NCBI GenBank assembly: GCA_021731425.1
Contig: JAKFXJ010000190.1
Span: 1 to 17,905 of the forward strand
DNA: 17,905 bases
Reading direction: 5' to 3'
Source: Limnohabitans sp.
GTDB taxonomy: Bacteria > Pseudomonadota > Gammaproteobacteria > Burkholderiales > Burkholderiaceae_C
Under the pieces are notes generated by a model. It did no database searches. It saw only the letters and a program-made list of their open reading frames with translations, and was not told the DNA's origin. This document shows positions 6,690 to 14,336 of this stretch, piece after piece (position 1 is the first letter of the stretch; every line of letters begins with the position of its first letter). The translations under genes and the position numbers were made by a program.

Positions 6690-7532
6690 TCAGGCTTTGT
6701 GAGGTGTGGGTTGATCGGCAATCGTGCGTTTTCCACTCACCACATCGTCCATCAGGGGCTGGGCCATGGGGTCAACCATGCAGTCGCAAAAGAGGGTGCG
6801 TTCTGCAGCCATGCCTTCATGGTGGCTCCAACGGGGCGCGTTCCTGACCAGTTTTTTGATGTTGGCACAGGCCCTGAAGGGGACGGCTTCGATTTGGCTG
6901 GCAAGTCGCATGGCTTCGGCCATCACGTCATCGCTGCACGAGGAGACCAATCCCGCCGAAAGCAGCTCTTGGGGGCTGAAGACCTTGGCCGTCAGCAGAT
7001 TGAAAAGGGCGGGGCCAGTCCCGAGCAAGGAGGCCATGGCCTGTGTGCCGCCTGCGCCAGGCAGCAGGCCCAAATTCAGCTCGGGCAGTCCCAGTTGGTG
7101 GTCGCCGTTTTGTGCCAGTCGAATGTCGCAGCCCAGCGCCAGTTCAAATCCGCCGCCCATGGCGGTCCCGTTGAGGGCTGCAATGAAAATGAGGGGGCTG
7201 TTTTCGATGCGCTCAATGCACAGGTGAATGGCGCTGCGCGGCACCGGTCGCTCGATGGAGAACGATTTGCCCCGTTCGATCATGGCCTGCGATCGTTTTT
7301 GAAGGATGGCCACGTCGTAATGGCGAACGAACATGCCAGGCTCTGCGCCCGTGATCACCACAACGCGCCCATCCTCCCAGTTGTCCAGCGTGTCCAGCGC
7401 TCGCAGCAGTTCGGACTCCATCGCCTCGTCCATGTAGCCGTGAGGCGGGTTGAAAAGACGCACGACGGCAGTGGTGCCTTGTCGGGTCAAGGACAGGCGT
7501 GAGCCAGTCCAGTCTGATTGAGAGGTGTGCAT
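6690..7532 (-). CDS. Enoyl-CoA hydratase/isomerase family protein (crotonase fold)
   Basis: A 280-residue protein with a complete crotonase core. The oxyanion-hole/CoA segment 'NGTAMGGGFELALGCDIRLA' is at 121-140, and 'GLPELNLGLLPGAGGTQ' is at about 148-164. Both glutamates used by classical hydratases are present, E130 in GGGFE and E151 in LPE. They are separated by 21 residues rather than the 20 I count in rat mitochondrial hydratase, which implies a one-residue insertion. It should therefore hydrate, or possibly isomerise or hydrolyse, an enoyl-CoA. It is the first gene of a leftward pair with the MECR-like reductase and is divergent from the dehydrogenase-P450 operon. GGAG lies nine bases before the ATG. 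The stretch after the first oxyanion-hole region ('FVRHYDVAILQKRSQAM') is longer than in textbook hydratases and may shape an unusual pocket. Confidence 0.85.
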   Translation of the reverse strand: MHTSQSDWTGSRLSLTRQGTTAVVRLFNPPHGYMDEAMESELLRALDTLDNWEDGRVVVITGAEPGMFVRHYDVAILQKRSQAMIERGKSFSIERPVPRSAIHLCIERIENSPLIFIAALNGTAMGGGFELALGCDIRLAQNGDHQLGLPELNLGLLPGAGGTQAMASLLGTGPALFNLLTAKVFSPQELLSAGLVSSCSDDVMAEAMRLASQIEAVPFRACANIKKLVRNAPRWSHHEGMAAERTLFCDCMVDPMAQPLMDDVVSGKRTIADQPTPHKA

Positions 7533-7620
7533 GCAGAGGCTCCAGTCGGAATCAACAGGGATTCAAAAGTCTTGCCAAGGGGGCTGGTGGTCGCCCAAAA
7601 ATGTTTACGGAAAACTGCCA

Positions 7621-7658
7621 ACCAACCACTTGTTTGGTAACCGTCGTTCTGCTAAGCT
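7621..7658 (+). promoter_or_regulatory. Divergent promoter region with TetR-type operator candidate
   Basis: An imperfect palindrome spans 7621-7638, with half-sites ACCAACCAC and TTGTTTGGT (7 of 9 positions symmetrical). This is the form seen for many TetR-family operators in CoA-catabolic operons. It overlaps a possible -35 (TTGTTT, 7630-7635), with a 17-base spacer to TAAGCT (7653-7658). A regulator bound here would block the rightward operon and could also affect the leftward hydratase operon. The rest of the 133-base intergenic region shows no other clear signal. Confidence 0.4.
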
Positions 7659-7665
7659 TACCAGC

Positions 7666-8415
7666 ATGAATGAGTTAATCAATACCGCAGTGGTCACGGG
7701 TGGCGCATCGGGTCTTGGCCAAGCCGTGGTCAGCAAGCTGAGCGCAAACGGGGTGCATGTGACGGTCTTGGATCGTCAGGAAGGCCCAGCCCATTCATCC
7801 GTTCGGTATGTGATTTGTGATGTCACTTCGGAAACCGAAGTGAAGAAGGCCTTGAGCGAATCGGCCCAGCAGTTTGGAGCCGCCCGGCTGATCGTGAACT
7901 GCGCGGGTGTGGGCAAAAACGCCCGATTGTTAGGACGCAAGGGCGTCCATACCTTGGAGCTCTTTCGTGAAGTCATGGAGGTGAATGTGCTGGGCACATT
8001 CAATGTGCTGCGCCTTGCCGCAGAGCAGTTGATTGACCTGCCTTTGACTGAAAACGGTCAAAGGGGGGTGATCATCAATATTTCGTCAATTGCGGCATTT
8101 GACGGACAGGTTGGGCAGGCCGCGTATTCGGCTTCCAAAGCGGCGGTGGCAGGCATGACCTTGCCGCTGGCCAGGGAGTTGGGGAAGCACGCGATCCGCG
8201 TGGTCACCATTTGCCCGGGCGTTTTCATGACGCCCATGGTGGAAGCCCATGTCTCGCAAGACGTGCTCGATGGCTTGTTGCAAAACGCTGCATGGCCCAA
8301 GCGCCCCGGCAAGCCCGAAGAGTTTGCCGAGTTTGTGATGGCTGTCGCTGCCAACCCCATGGTCAATGGTGAAACCATTCGACTCGACGGTGGCCTCAGG
8401 ATGCCCCCGATATGA
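7666..8415 (+). CDS. HSD10-like short-chain dehydrogenase (3-hydroxyacyl-CoA dehydrogenase type)
   Basis: A 249-residue SDR. It has the dinucleotide motif 'TGGASGLG' (11-18), an acidic D36 at the end of the second strand that favours NAD, 'NCAG' (79-82), and the catalytic S141, Y154 and K158 in 'YSASK'. 'SIAAFDGQVGQAAYSASK' and 'MTLPLARELG' are strongly like type II (17-beta-HSD10-like) 3-hydroxyacyl-CoA dehydrogenases. It probably oxidises a hydroxyl group, either a beta-hydroxyacyl-CoA or the alcohol made by the P450. The start at 7666 places the TGGASGLG motif at the usual distance from the N-terminus; a longer frame from 7525 adds sequence unlike the family. No Shine-Dalgarno sequence precedes the ATG. 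It is the first gene of a four-gene operon and overlaps the reductase gene by four bases. Confidence 0.88.
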   Translation: MNELINTAVVTGGASGLGQAVVSKLSANGVHVTVLDRQEGPAHSSVRYVICDVTSETEVKKALSESAQQFGAARLIVNCAGVGKNARLLGRKGVHTLELFREVMEVNVLGTFNVLRLAAEQLIDLPLTENGQRGVIINISSIAAFDGQVGQAAYSASKAAVAGMTLPLARELGKHAIRVVTICPGVFMTPMVEAHVSQDVLDGLLQNAAWPKRPGKPEEFAEFVMAVAANPMVNGETIRLDGGLRMPPI

Positions 8416-9401
8416 ATCCAGCATCGGCAAGCTTGACCGAATTGGCCGTGGTGAATTGGGCCATTCAAGGGGCCAACGTTCTGGTGGCTGAGCTTTCAAG
8501 TCTTGATGGCACAGAGCTTCCCGACTGGGAGGCTGGTGCGCACATCGACATCCAGGCGACCGATCGCACGGGCCATGAGGTGGTCAGGCAGTATTCCTTG
8601 TGCAGCCGTCATGGCCAGAAGAATTGGCGCATTGCGGTTCTGGGTGATGCCCATGGCAGTGGTGCATCGCTGAATCTTCAAGACGCCATCAAGGCAGGGC
8701 AAACATTGCAGGCCAGTGGCCCCCGCAATCTGTTTGCTTTGCCATCAGATGACCGCCCGGTGGTGTTGGTGGCAGGGGGGATAGGCATCACCCCTATCTT
8801 GGCGATGGCGGAGACGCTCAGTGCTCAAAAAAGAAAATTTCGTCTTCACTACCATGCCCGAAGCCTCGCAAGTGCTGCTTTCGTGGATGAGCTCAAGTCC
8901 TCCAGTTACGCAGACTGCGTGATTTTTTCTTTTGACGATGAAGGTTCGGGTGGCGTTGAGCGAATTTTCTCCAACGCAGATGCCCATGCATGGCTCTATA
9001 CCTGTGGTCCGGCAGGCTTCATGAATGCAGTGATGGGTGCGGCCAAAGCGGCAGGTTTGCAAGACAACAAAATAAGAAAAGAACTATTTGGCAGCTCTGC
9101 GCAGCCAATATCAGGAGGGTCAGTCGGTATGGATCAGGCATTCACCATCAAGATTCAATCAACGGGTGCCCTGGTGGAGGTGCCGGTTGGTCAGACGGCG
9201 GTTCAGGCACTTTCGGCGGCGGGCATTGACGTTCTGGTTTCGTGTGAGCAGGGCCATTGCGGGTCTTGTTTGACGTCGGTTTTGGAGGGCATTCCAGATC
9301 ACCGTGATCAATTCATGTTGCCCGAAGAGCATGAAAAAAATGATGCTTTCACCCCCTGTTGCTCTCGTTCCTTAACCCGTTGTTTGGTGCTGGCTCTATG
9401 A
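8412..9401 (+). CDS. Phthalate-dioxygenase-reductase-type oxidoreductase (FMN, NADH, [2Fe-2S])
   Basis: A 329-residue electron-transfer protein. The flavin domain has 'RQYSLCS' (R59-x-Y-S), and the NAD domain has 'GGIGITP' (122-128) and 'CGPAGFM' (198-204). A C-terminal plant-type ferredoxin domain has cysteines C278, C283, C286 and C316 or C317 ('SCEQGHCGSCLT' and 'PCCSRS'). This domain order (flavin, NAD, iron-sulphur) and the length are those of the phthalate dioxygenase reductase class, which passes electrons from NADH to an oxygenase. Here the partner is almost certainly the P450 encoded immediately downstream with an ATGA overlap. No separate ferredoxin gene is present or needed. The extra Cys (C317) next to the expected fourth ligand is unusual. 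Confidence 0.9.
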   Translation: MNPASASLTELAVVNWAIQGANVLVAELSSLDGTELPDWEAGAHIDIQATDRTGHEVVRQYSLCSRHGQKNWRIAVLGDAHGSGASLNLQDAIKAGQTLQASGPRNLFALPSDDRPVVLVAGGIGITPILAMAETLSAQKRKFRLHYHARSLASAAFVDELKSSSYADCVIFSFDDEGSGGVERIFSNADAHAWLYTCGPAGFMNAVMGAAKAAGLQDNKIRKELFGSSAQPISGGSVGMDQAFTIKIQSTGALVEVPVGQTAVQALSAAGIDVLVSCEQGHCGSCLTSVLEGIPDHRDQFMLPEEHEKNDAFTPCCSRSLTRCLVLAL

Positions 9402-10612
9402 ACGAACCGCTTGTCTATGATCCATCCAACGATGCGATCAGAACCAATCCCTTTCCTTTCTACGAGGCCTTGCAAGAAAGGGATCCGGTTCACTGGAGTC
9501 CGGCAATCAAGAGCTGGATCATCACGCGTTATGACGATGTCCGGCAGGTGGCCATGTCGTCCAACATGTCGTCCGATCGCTTGCGGCCTTTTTACGAAGC
9601 CTTGAAAGACGAGCGGCGTGACATCCTTTCGGGTGTGATGCGCTACCTCAATGAGTGGCTGGTGTTCAAGGCACCGCCAGAACACACGCGGCTTCGCAAG
9701 ATGATGAATGTGGTGTTCTCGCTCCAGCTGATTCAGTCGCGAGAAGTCGCCATCCAAAAGACGGTGGCGCAATTGCTGGAAGCCGTGGATCCAGCCAAAG
9801 AGGTGGATTTTGTGGAGAAGGTTGCGGTGCTGCTGCCCGCTTACGTGATTTTGGACATGATGGGCTTGCCGCGGGAGGACTTTGCGGAGATCAAGCAATG
9901 GTCCGATGATTTGCGTTTGTTCATTGGCACATCGCGCACAGAAGAAGACAAGTACAGAAAAGCCAGAGACGGTGCCGATCGGATGTCAGCTTATTTCCGC
10001 GACGTGATTGCTCAAAGACGCAGCTCGCCCGGCGACGACGTCATCACGGCCATGGTGAATGCCACGGATGCGCAGGGTGCTTTGAGCGAGGATGAGTTGG
10101 TGGCGATGTGCATGCTTGTCTTGTTTGGGGGGCATGAGACGACGACCAGCTTGCTGGGCAGTGCGGTTGTGGCCTTGATCCAGCATCCAGAGCAAAAGCA
10201 AAAATTGTTTGAAAATCCATCGCTGATTGATTCTGCCGTTGAGGAGTTTTTGCGCTACGACGGTCCCAGTAACAGCATTGCGCGAGTGGCTGCGGTCGAC
10301 CATGAGTTGCATGGCAAAAAATTGATGGCGGGTGATCGTGTGTTTGCGATGATCAATGCGGCCAACAGAGACCCGCGTCGTTTCGATCGGCCGCATGAGT
10401 TGATTTTGGACCGCAGCCCCAATCGGCATTTGACGTTTGGTCAAGGCCTTCATTTTTGTCTCGGCGCCCCTTTGGCCAGGCTCGAGGCCAAGGTTTGCAT
10501 CGGGTCACTGGTGGCCCAATACCCGGCCATGCGTTTCGGGCAAGGCGAAGTCAAGTGGCTGGATGCATTGGTGATGCGTGGCCCCACCCAATTGCCCTTG
10601 GTTCTCAGTTAA
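9398..10612 (+). CDS. Cytochrome P450
   Basis: A 404-residue soluble bacterial P450. It has the I-helix oxygen-activation motif 'LFGGHETTTS' (242-251, with the acid-Thr pair E247-T248), the K-helix ExxR 'EFLR' (E283, R286), and the heme loop 'FGQGLHFCLG' (347-356) with the axial ligand C354. The N-terminus lacks a membrane anchor. The start at 9398 overlaps the reductase stop as ATGA and begins 'MNEPLVYDPS', normal for the family. It should hydroxylate a substrate using electrons from the adjacent reductase. It is followed 26 bases later by the thiolase, so the hydroxylated product probably enters CoA-dependent degradation. The CYP family number and substrate cannot be given from sequence reading alone. 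Confidence 0.93.
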   Translation: MNEPLVYDPSNDAIRTNPFPFYEALQERDPVHWSPAIKSWIITRYDDVRQVAMSSNMSSDRLRPFYEALKDERRDILSGVMRYLNEWLVFKAPPEHTRLRKMMNVVFSLQLIQSREVAIQKTVAQLLEAVDPAKEVDFVEKVAVLLPAYVILDMMGLPREDFAEIKQWSDDLRLFIGTSRTEEDKYRKARDGADRMSAYFRDVIAQRRSSPGDDVITAMVNATDAQGALSEDELVAMCMLVLFGGHETTTSLLGSAVVALIQHPEQKQKLFENPSLIDSAVEEFLRYDGPSNSIARVAAVDHELHGKKLMAGDRVFAMINAANRDPRRFDRPHELILDRSPNRHLTFGQGLHFCLGAPLARLEAKVCIGSLVAQYPAMRFGQGEVKWLDALVMRGPTQLPLVLS

Positions 10613-10638
10613 GCAAGTTCGAACTCCGGAGGTTCCTC

Positions 10639-11895
10639 ATGAGCGATGTTTATGTGATCGGTGTGTCGTGCACACCCTTTGGCAAGCAACCAGAGAAAAC
10701 ATTCAAAGACCTCACCCGAGACGCATTCATGGGGCTGCTTGCTGACACGGGGGCCGATGTCGCCCACCAAATACAGCAAGCCTGGTTTGGCAATTGCGGC
10801 ATGGGCACCTTTGGTCAACGCAATATCCGGGGGCAGGTGTGTTTTACCCCCTTGGTGCGTGAAGGCATCTTCCCGGAAAGGGTGCCGCTCATCAACGTCG
10901 AAGGCGGCTGTGCAACGGCCTCCATGGCGTTTCATGGCGCATACAAAGACATTCTGAGTGGTGAGTGTGACTTGTCGCTGGCCATGGGTGTCGAGAAAAC
11001 ATTCTTCCCGGGCGATCCCGAGCGCACCATGGAGATTTTCCAAGGCGGCATCGATCAGTTCGATCCGCAAGAGTGGCAGGCTTACTACCAGATGGCCGGT
11101 GAGCAATCGGGCAAACCTTTTGTGACCAACAGTGGCGGGGGAACGCTGTTCATGGACACCTATGCCATGCAGGCGGCCTACCACATGAAAACTTTCGGCA
11201 CGACGCGTGAGCAGATCGCTTATGCGTCATCCAAAAACCATGCCATGGGGGCTTTGAATCCGAATGCGCAGTACCGCTTCACCATCACGCCAGAGGAGGT
11301 GCTGCAGGATCGGGAGATCAGTTGGCCTTTGACCCGTGCCATGTGTTCACCCGTGGGAGATGGCGCGGCTGCGGCCTTGCTTTGCTCTGAGCGCTTTTTG
11401 CGTTCATTGCCCAAGCATGTTCAAGAGCGTGCCATTGCGGTCAGTGCCAGTGTGTTGACCGGTGGCAAGTACCGTGACTTGGCAGAGCCGGGTCTGTCGC
11501 ACGTGGCTGCCAAAAAGGCTTATGCCAAGGCAGGCTTGAAGCCGTCGGACATTGACATCGCCGAGGTGCACGACGCGACATCGTTTTGTGAGATTTACCA
11601 AGCTGAAATGCTGGGGTTTTGTGAAGTGGGTCAGGGCGGCGCTTATGTGGCCAGTGGAGCCACTTCTTTGGGGGGCGCCTTGCCCATCAATTTGTCGGGC
11701 GGTTTAGTGTCCAAAGGTCACCCGGTTGGTGCCACTGGGCTGTCCATGATTTATGAACTGGTGACCCAATTGCGGGGCGACGCTGGCAGCAGGCAGTCTG
11801 AAGGTGCCAATATTGCACTGGCAGAAAATGGCGGCGGGGTGATTGGCTTCGATGAGGCCGCTTGTTCAATCACCATCATTCAACGCAGCAGTTGA
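10639..11895 (+). CDS. Thiolase family protein (SCP-x-like acyl-CoA thiolase)
   Basis: A 418-residue thiolase. The nucleophilic cysteine is C91 in 'NVEGGCATASMAF'. The conserved His residues are H311 in 'EVHDATSF' and H361 in 'GHPVGATG'. The C-terminal loop reads 'ENGGGVIGFDEAA' and lacks the second catalytic Cys (C-x-G) of classical biosynthetic or degradative thiolases, as in the SCP-2/SCP-x-like branch. It should cleave a 3-ketoacyl-CoA at the end of the pathway, possibly a branched or cyclic one. The start at 10639 has a strong ribosome binding site (GGAGG, seven bases upstream) and begins 'MSDVYVIGVSCTPFG', typical of the family. It is the last gene of the rightward operon, followed by a terminator. 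Confidence 0.88.
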   Translation: MSDVYVIGVSCTPFGKQPEKTFKDLTRDAFMGLLADTGADVAHQIQQAWFGNCGMGTFGQRNIRGQVCFTPLVREGIFPERVPLINVEGGCATASMAFHGAYKDILSGECDLSLAMGVEKTFFPGDPERTMEIFQGGIDQFDPQEWQAYYQMAGEQSGKPFVTNSGGGTLFMDTYAMQAAYHMKTFGTTREQIAYASSKNHAMGALNPNAQYRFTITPEEVLQDREISWPLTRAMCSPVGDGAAAALLCSERFLRSLPKHVQERAIAVSASVLTGGKYRDLAEPGLSHVAAKKAYAKAGLKPSDIDIAEVHDATSFCEIYQAEMLGFCEVGQGGAYVASGATSLGGALPINLSGGLVSKGHPVGATGLSMIYELVTQLRGDAGSRQSEGANIALAENGGGVIGFDEAACSITIIQRSS

Positions 11896-11927
11896 TGGGC
11901 TTGCGACGGTCTTGGTTATGAGCCTGC

Positions 11928-12614
11928 TCATGGAGGGCTGAGCTCAGCCCTTTTTCTGAACAGCGAGAAAAGTTGCTTGGCTACGGTGGCTGGGGAGTCG
12001 CCACCCGGTTGGTACCACATCAACGCGCCATTCAATGCGCCAAGCAGTCCCAAGCGAAAGTAGCGTCTTTTGACGCCCGGTGGCAGGTCGACTGCATCGG
12101 TCAATTTGGAAAACACCTTTTCATACCGGTCACGTTGTGCCACCAATGCCGTGCGCATGCTGTCTGAGTAATTGGCCGACCAATCGGCCAGAACAGTCGC
12201 TGCTGGACTCTCTCTCATGAGCAAGGCTTCGAGGTGCGCAACGCAAGCCGCTTCCAGCCGTTGCCAGGGGTCTGTGAGAGGTTCGATGGCTTTCTCGACA
12301 TCGTTGACAAAGCGATCGACCCCAGAGGCATAAACAGTGATGAACAGTTCTTCCTTGGATCCAAAGTGGTGATAAATGGAACCATGCAGGATGCCAAAGG
12401 CGGCCGATATGTCTCGCATGGAGGTGTTGGCGTAGCCCCGTTCGCCAAACAAGTTCGCAGCCTTCTCTATCAGTTCAGCCCTGCGGTCAACGATGGATCC
12501 ATCCGCAGTGTCTTTGCTTTTTGAGCGAGAGGAACTGACACTTTGCGGTGGACTTTTTGCTTTGGGTGATGCTTTGGGTACAGGTTTCATCTCGTTGGGC
12601 CGAAGTGTTGTCAC
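11928..12614 (-). CDS. TetR-family transcriptional regulator, KstR2-like C-terminal domain
   Basis: Up to 228 residues from GTG 12614; an ATG eight codons later is an alternative start. The first 40 residues are a Lys/Ser/Pro-rich flexible tail. A TetR HTH domain follows (about 45-92): 'AANLFGERGYANTSMRDISA' and 'GSIYHHFGSKEELF'. The ligand domain ends 'LLGALNGALMWYQPGGDSPA', the pattern of the TetR_C_33/KstR2 group, whose members respond to CoA thioesters. It probably represses some or all of the divergent operons here when the pathway CoA ester is absent. The palindromes at 7621-7638 and 14271-14296 are candidate sites. The gene lies 45 bases downstream of the acyl-CoA ligase, in the same direction, and its 3' end contains the terminator of the convergent operon. 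Confidence 0.87.
   Translation of the reverse strand: MTTLRPNEMKPVPKASPKAKSPPQSVSSSRSKSKDTADGSIVDRRAELIEKAANLFGERGYANTSMRDISAAFGILHGSIYHHFGSKEELFITVYASGVDRFVNDVEKAIEPLTDPWQRLEAACVAHLEALLMRESPAATVLADWSANYSDSMRTALVAQRDRYEKVFSKLTDAVDLPPGVKRRYFRLGLLGALNGALMWYQPGGDSPATVAKQLFSLFRKRAELSPP
11934..11955 (+). terminator. Intrinsic terminator of the P450-thiolase operon, inside the tetR 3' end
   Basis: A perfect 18-base palindrome spans 11934-11951 (half-site AGGGCTGAG) and is followed by TTTTT on the plus strand (11951-11955). It lies 38 bases after the thiolase stop. The same bases encode the last residues of the convergent TetR protein (K-R-A-E-L-S-P-P). On the minus strand the hairpin is not followed by T residues, so it should act only on rightward transcription. 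Confidence 0.8.
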
Positions 12615-12659
12615 GATGTTAATCGCTAAATAGAGTGCGCCTTGAAGCTGGAGCCCGCA

Positions 12660-14243
12660 TCAGTTTTTGGTGTTGGCCCAGTAAGGCTCTCGCAGCACCC
12701 GTTTCAAGACCTTGCCCAAAGCATTGCGCGGAAAGTCTGTACGCGTTTCGATGTTGGAGAGTCTTTGGTGTTTGGCCAAGCGTTGGTTGCACCAAGGCAG
12801 CATGGATGTGGGGTCAAAGACAACACCCGGCCTGAGAATGACCAATGCCAACGGTGTTTCACCCCACCGCTCGTGGGGCACACCGATGACGGTTGCATCC
12901 AGGACGTCGGGGTGTTGGCCCAAAATCTCTTCCAAGTCGGCAGGAAAAACATTGAAACCACCAGAAATGATCATGTCTTTTTTCCGGTCAACCAATTTCA
13001 GATAGCCGTCTTCATCCTGGCATCCGATATCACCCGATCGAATGAACGTCCGTCCTCTTTCATCTTGCCAAATCAGCTCTGATGTTTCGTGGGGGCGGCC
13101 GTGATAAGCGGACATCATCCCTGGACCGTAACCTGCGATTTCACCAATTTCACCTGGGGTCAGCACTTTTCCAGCTTCATCCAGAATGCGAACCTCAAAG
13201 CCCAGAACGGGGATGCCCACGGTGTCAAATTTGGAAGCGGGTGCACCAGGTTTGAGCATTGTTGCAAAGCCCTCACTGAAGCCATAGAGTTCGATGAGCT
13301 TGTCACCCAAACGTTCGATGACCTGTCGTTTGGTTTCGCGTCTGAGTGGAGAGCCTGCACACAATAAAACTTCCAGCTTGCTCAGGTCATACGGTGTCGT
13401 GTCTGTTTGAAGAAGGGCAATGTACTGAGCAGGCACCATGAAGGTGTGCGTGATTTTTTCGGCCTCCACCAGTTTTGAAAACTCCGCGGGATCGAAAGCA
13501 GGCATGACCACACAGGTGCCACCACTGAACAGAACGGGCAGCATCATGAGCCATGTGCCGTTGGAATAAAGAGACGTTGTGGTCAGTGCACGGCTGCGGT
13601 CGCTGAACCGCATTTCAATCGAATTGGAAATCGCCCAATGGACCCTTGCCCGGTGACTTTGCATGATGCCTTTGGGCAGACCGGTTGTGCCCGAGCTGTA
13701 GATGATGTTGAAGGCATCCTCAGAACGATAGACCACATGCGGGGTGGTAGTGGCGTGGCCTTCGGTCAAAGCCTGATAGTCGGTCCAACCCTGGGATTGG
13801 CCGTGTACAACATAGCGCTGGTTTTCATGGAGATGCAAGAGTTCATCCTGGAACGGACGAAGACGGTCAATAAAATCAACGGTTGCAAATGCCTGTTTGG
13901 CACCACAGTCGTTGATCAAGGAGGCCAGTTGCTGACCTGTCAGCAAACCCGAAAGCGGTACAACGCAGCAGCCTGCCTTGACGATGCCAAACATGACTTC
14001 GAGGATTTCTACCGAGTTACCCATCATGACAACAACGCGGTCACCGCGTGATGCACCAGATGCCAAAAGTGCATTGGCCACGCGGTTCATGTTGTCATTG
14101 AACTCGCCCCATGTTCGCCGGACTGAACCACAAACAACGGCTTCCTGATTCTTGCGAAATTTACCGTGGCTGCTGAATATTTCAGGTATCGTGATTTCTG
14201 AGTGGTCAAGGGATAACAAGGTTTTCTCCTTCGGTGGATTCAT
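12660..14243 (-). CDS. AMP-forming acyl-CoA synthetase (ligase 1)
   Basis: About 527 residues from ATG 14243. The adenylate-forming motifs are complete: 'YSSGTTGLPKG' (182-192, ATP-binding P-loop), 'YGFSEG' (320-325), 'SGDIG' (403-407), 'DRKKDMIISGGFN' (419-431) and the C-terminal 'NALGKVLK' with catalytic K511. It should activate a carboxylic acid to its CoA thioester through an acyl-adenylate. A longer frame reaches GTG 14279, but that start sits inside an inverted repeat. The only good ribosome binding site (AAGGAG) lies six bases before a TTG at 14219, so the true start may be TTG 14219, giving eight fewer residues. The gene is upstream of tetR and divergent from the FMN protein gene. Its substrate is not predictable. 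Confidence 0.9.
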   Translation of the reverse strand: MNPPKEKTLLSLDHSEITIPEIFSSHGKFRKNQEAVVCGSVRRTWGEFNDNMNRVANALLASGASRGDRVVVMMGNSVEILEVMFGIVKAGCCVVPLSGLLTGQQLASLINDCGAKQAFATVDFIDRLRPFQDELLHLHENQRYVVHGQSQGWTDYQALTEGHATTTPHVVYRSEDAFNIIYSSGTTGLPKGIMQSHRARVHWAISNSIEMRFSDRSRALTTTSLYSNGTWLMMLPVLFSGGTCVVMPAFDPAEFSKLVEAEKITHTFMVPAQYIALLQTDTTPYDLSKLEVLLCAGSPLRRETKRQVIERLGDKLIELYGFSEGFATMLKPGAPASKFDTVGIPVLGFEVRILDEAGKVLTPGEIGEIAGYGPGMMSAYHGRPHETSELIWQDERGRTFIRSGDIGCQDEDGYLKLVDRKKDMIISGGFNVFPADLEEILGQHPDVLDATVIGVPHERWGETPLALVILRPGVVFDPTSMLPWCNQRLAKHQRLSNIETRTDFPRNALGKVLKRVLREPYWANTKN

Positions 14244-14270
14244 GGTAACTTGGCTTGTCTTGGAAGATGG

Positions 14271-14296
14271 CTCGTCCACTTGAAATTTGGGACGAG
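14271..14296. promoter_or_regulatory. Inverted repeat in the ligase 1 / FMN-protein divergent promoter
   Basis: The perfect 7-base arms CTCGTCC (14271-14277) and GGACGAG (14290-14296) flank a 12-base spacer. They lie in the 93-base region between the diverging ligase 1 (ATG 14243) and FMN protein (ATG 14337) genes. The position suits a regulator binding site controlling both, with the nearby TetR protein the obvious candidate. The spacer contains CCACTTG (with flanking bases), which also occurs within the 7621-7638 palindrome. Confidence 0.4.
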
Positions 14297-14336
14297 TGTT
14301 TCAACGGCCGTGTCTTCGACCTTTTATTCGCCAAGT

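Noticed and set aside
6612..7502. Rightward frame of 296 codons
   Set aside because: It is antisense to the enoyl-CoA hydratase, whose crotonase motifs and both catalytic Glu are plainly on the minus strand.
7525..7665. N-terminal extension of the short-chain dehydrogenase
   Set aside because: The extra 47 residues are unlike the family and would be read through the operator and promoter region; the ATG at 7666 gives the normal SDR N-terminus.
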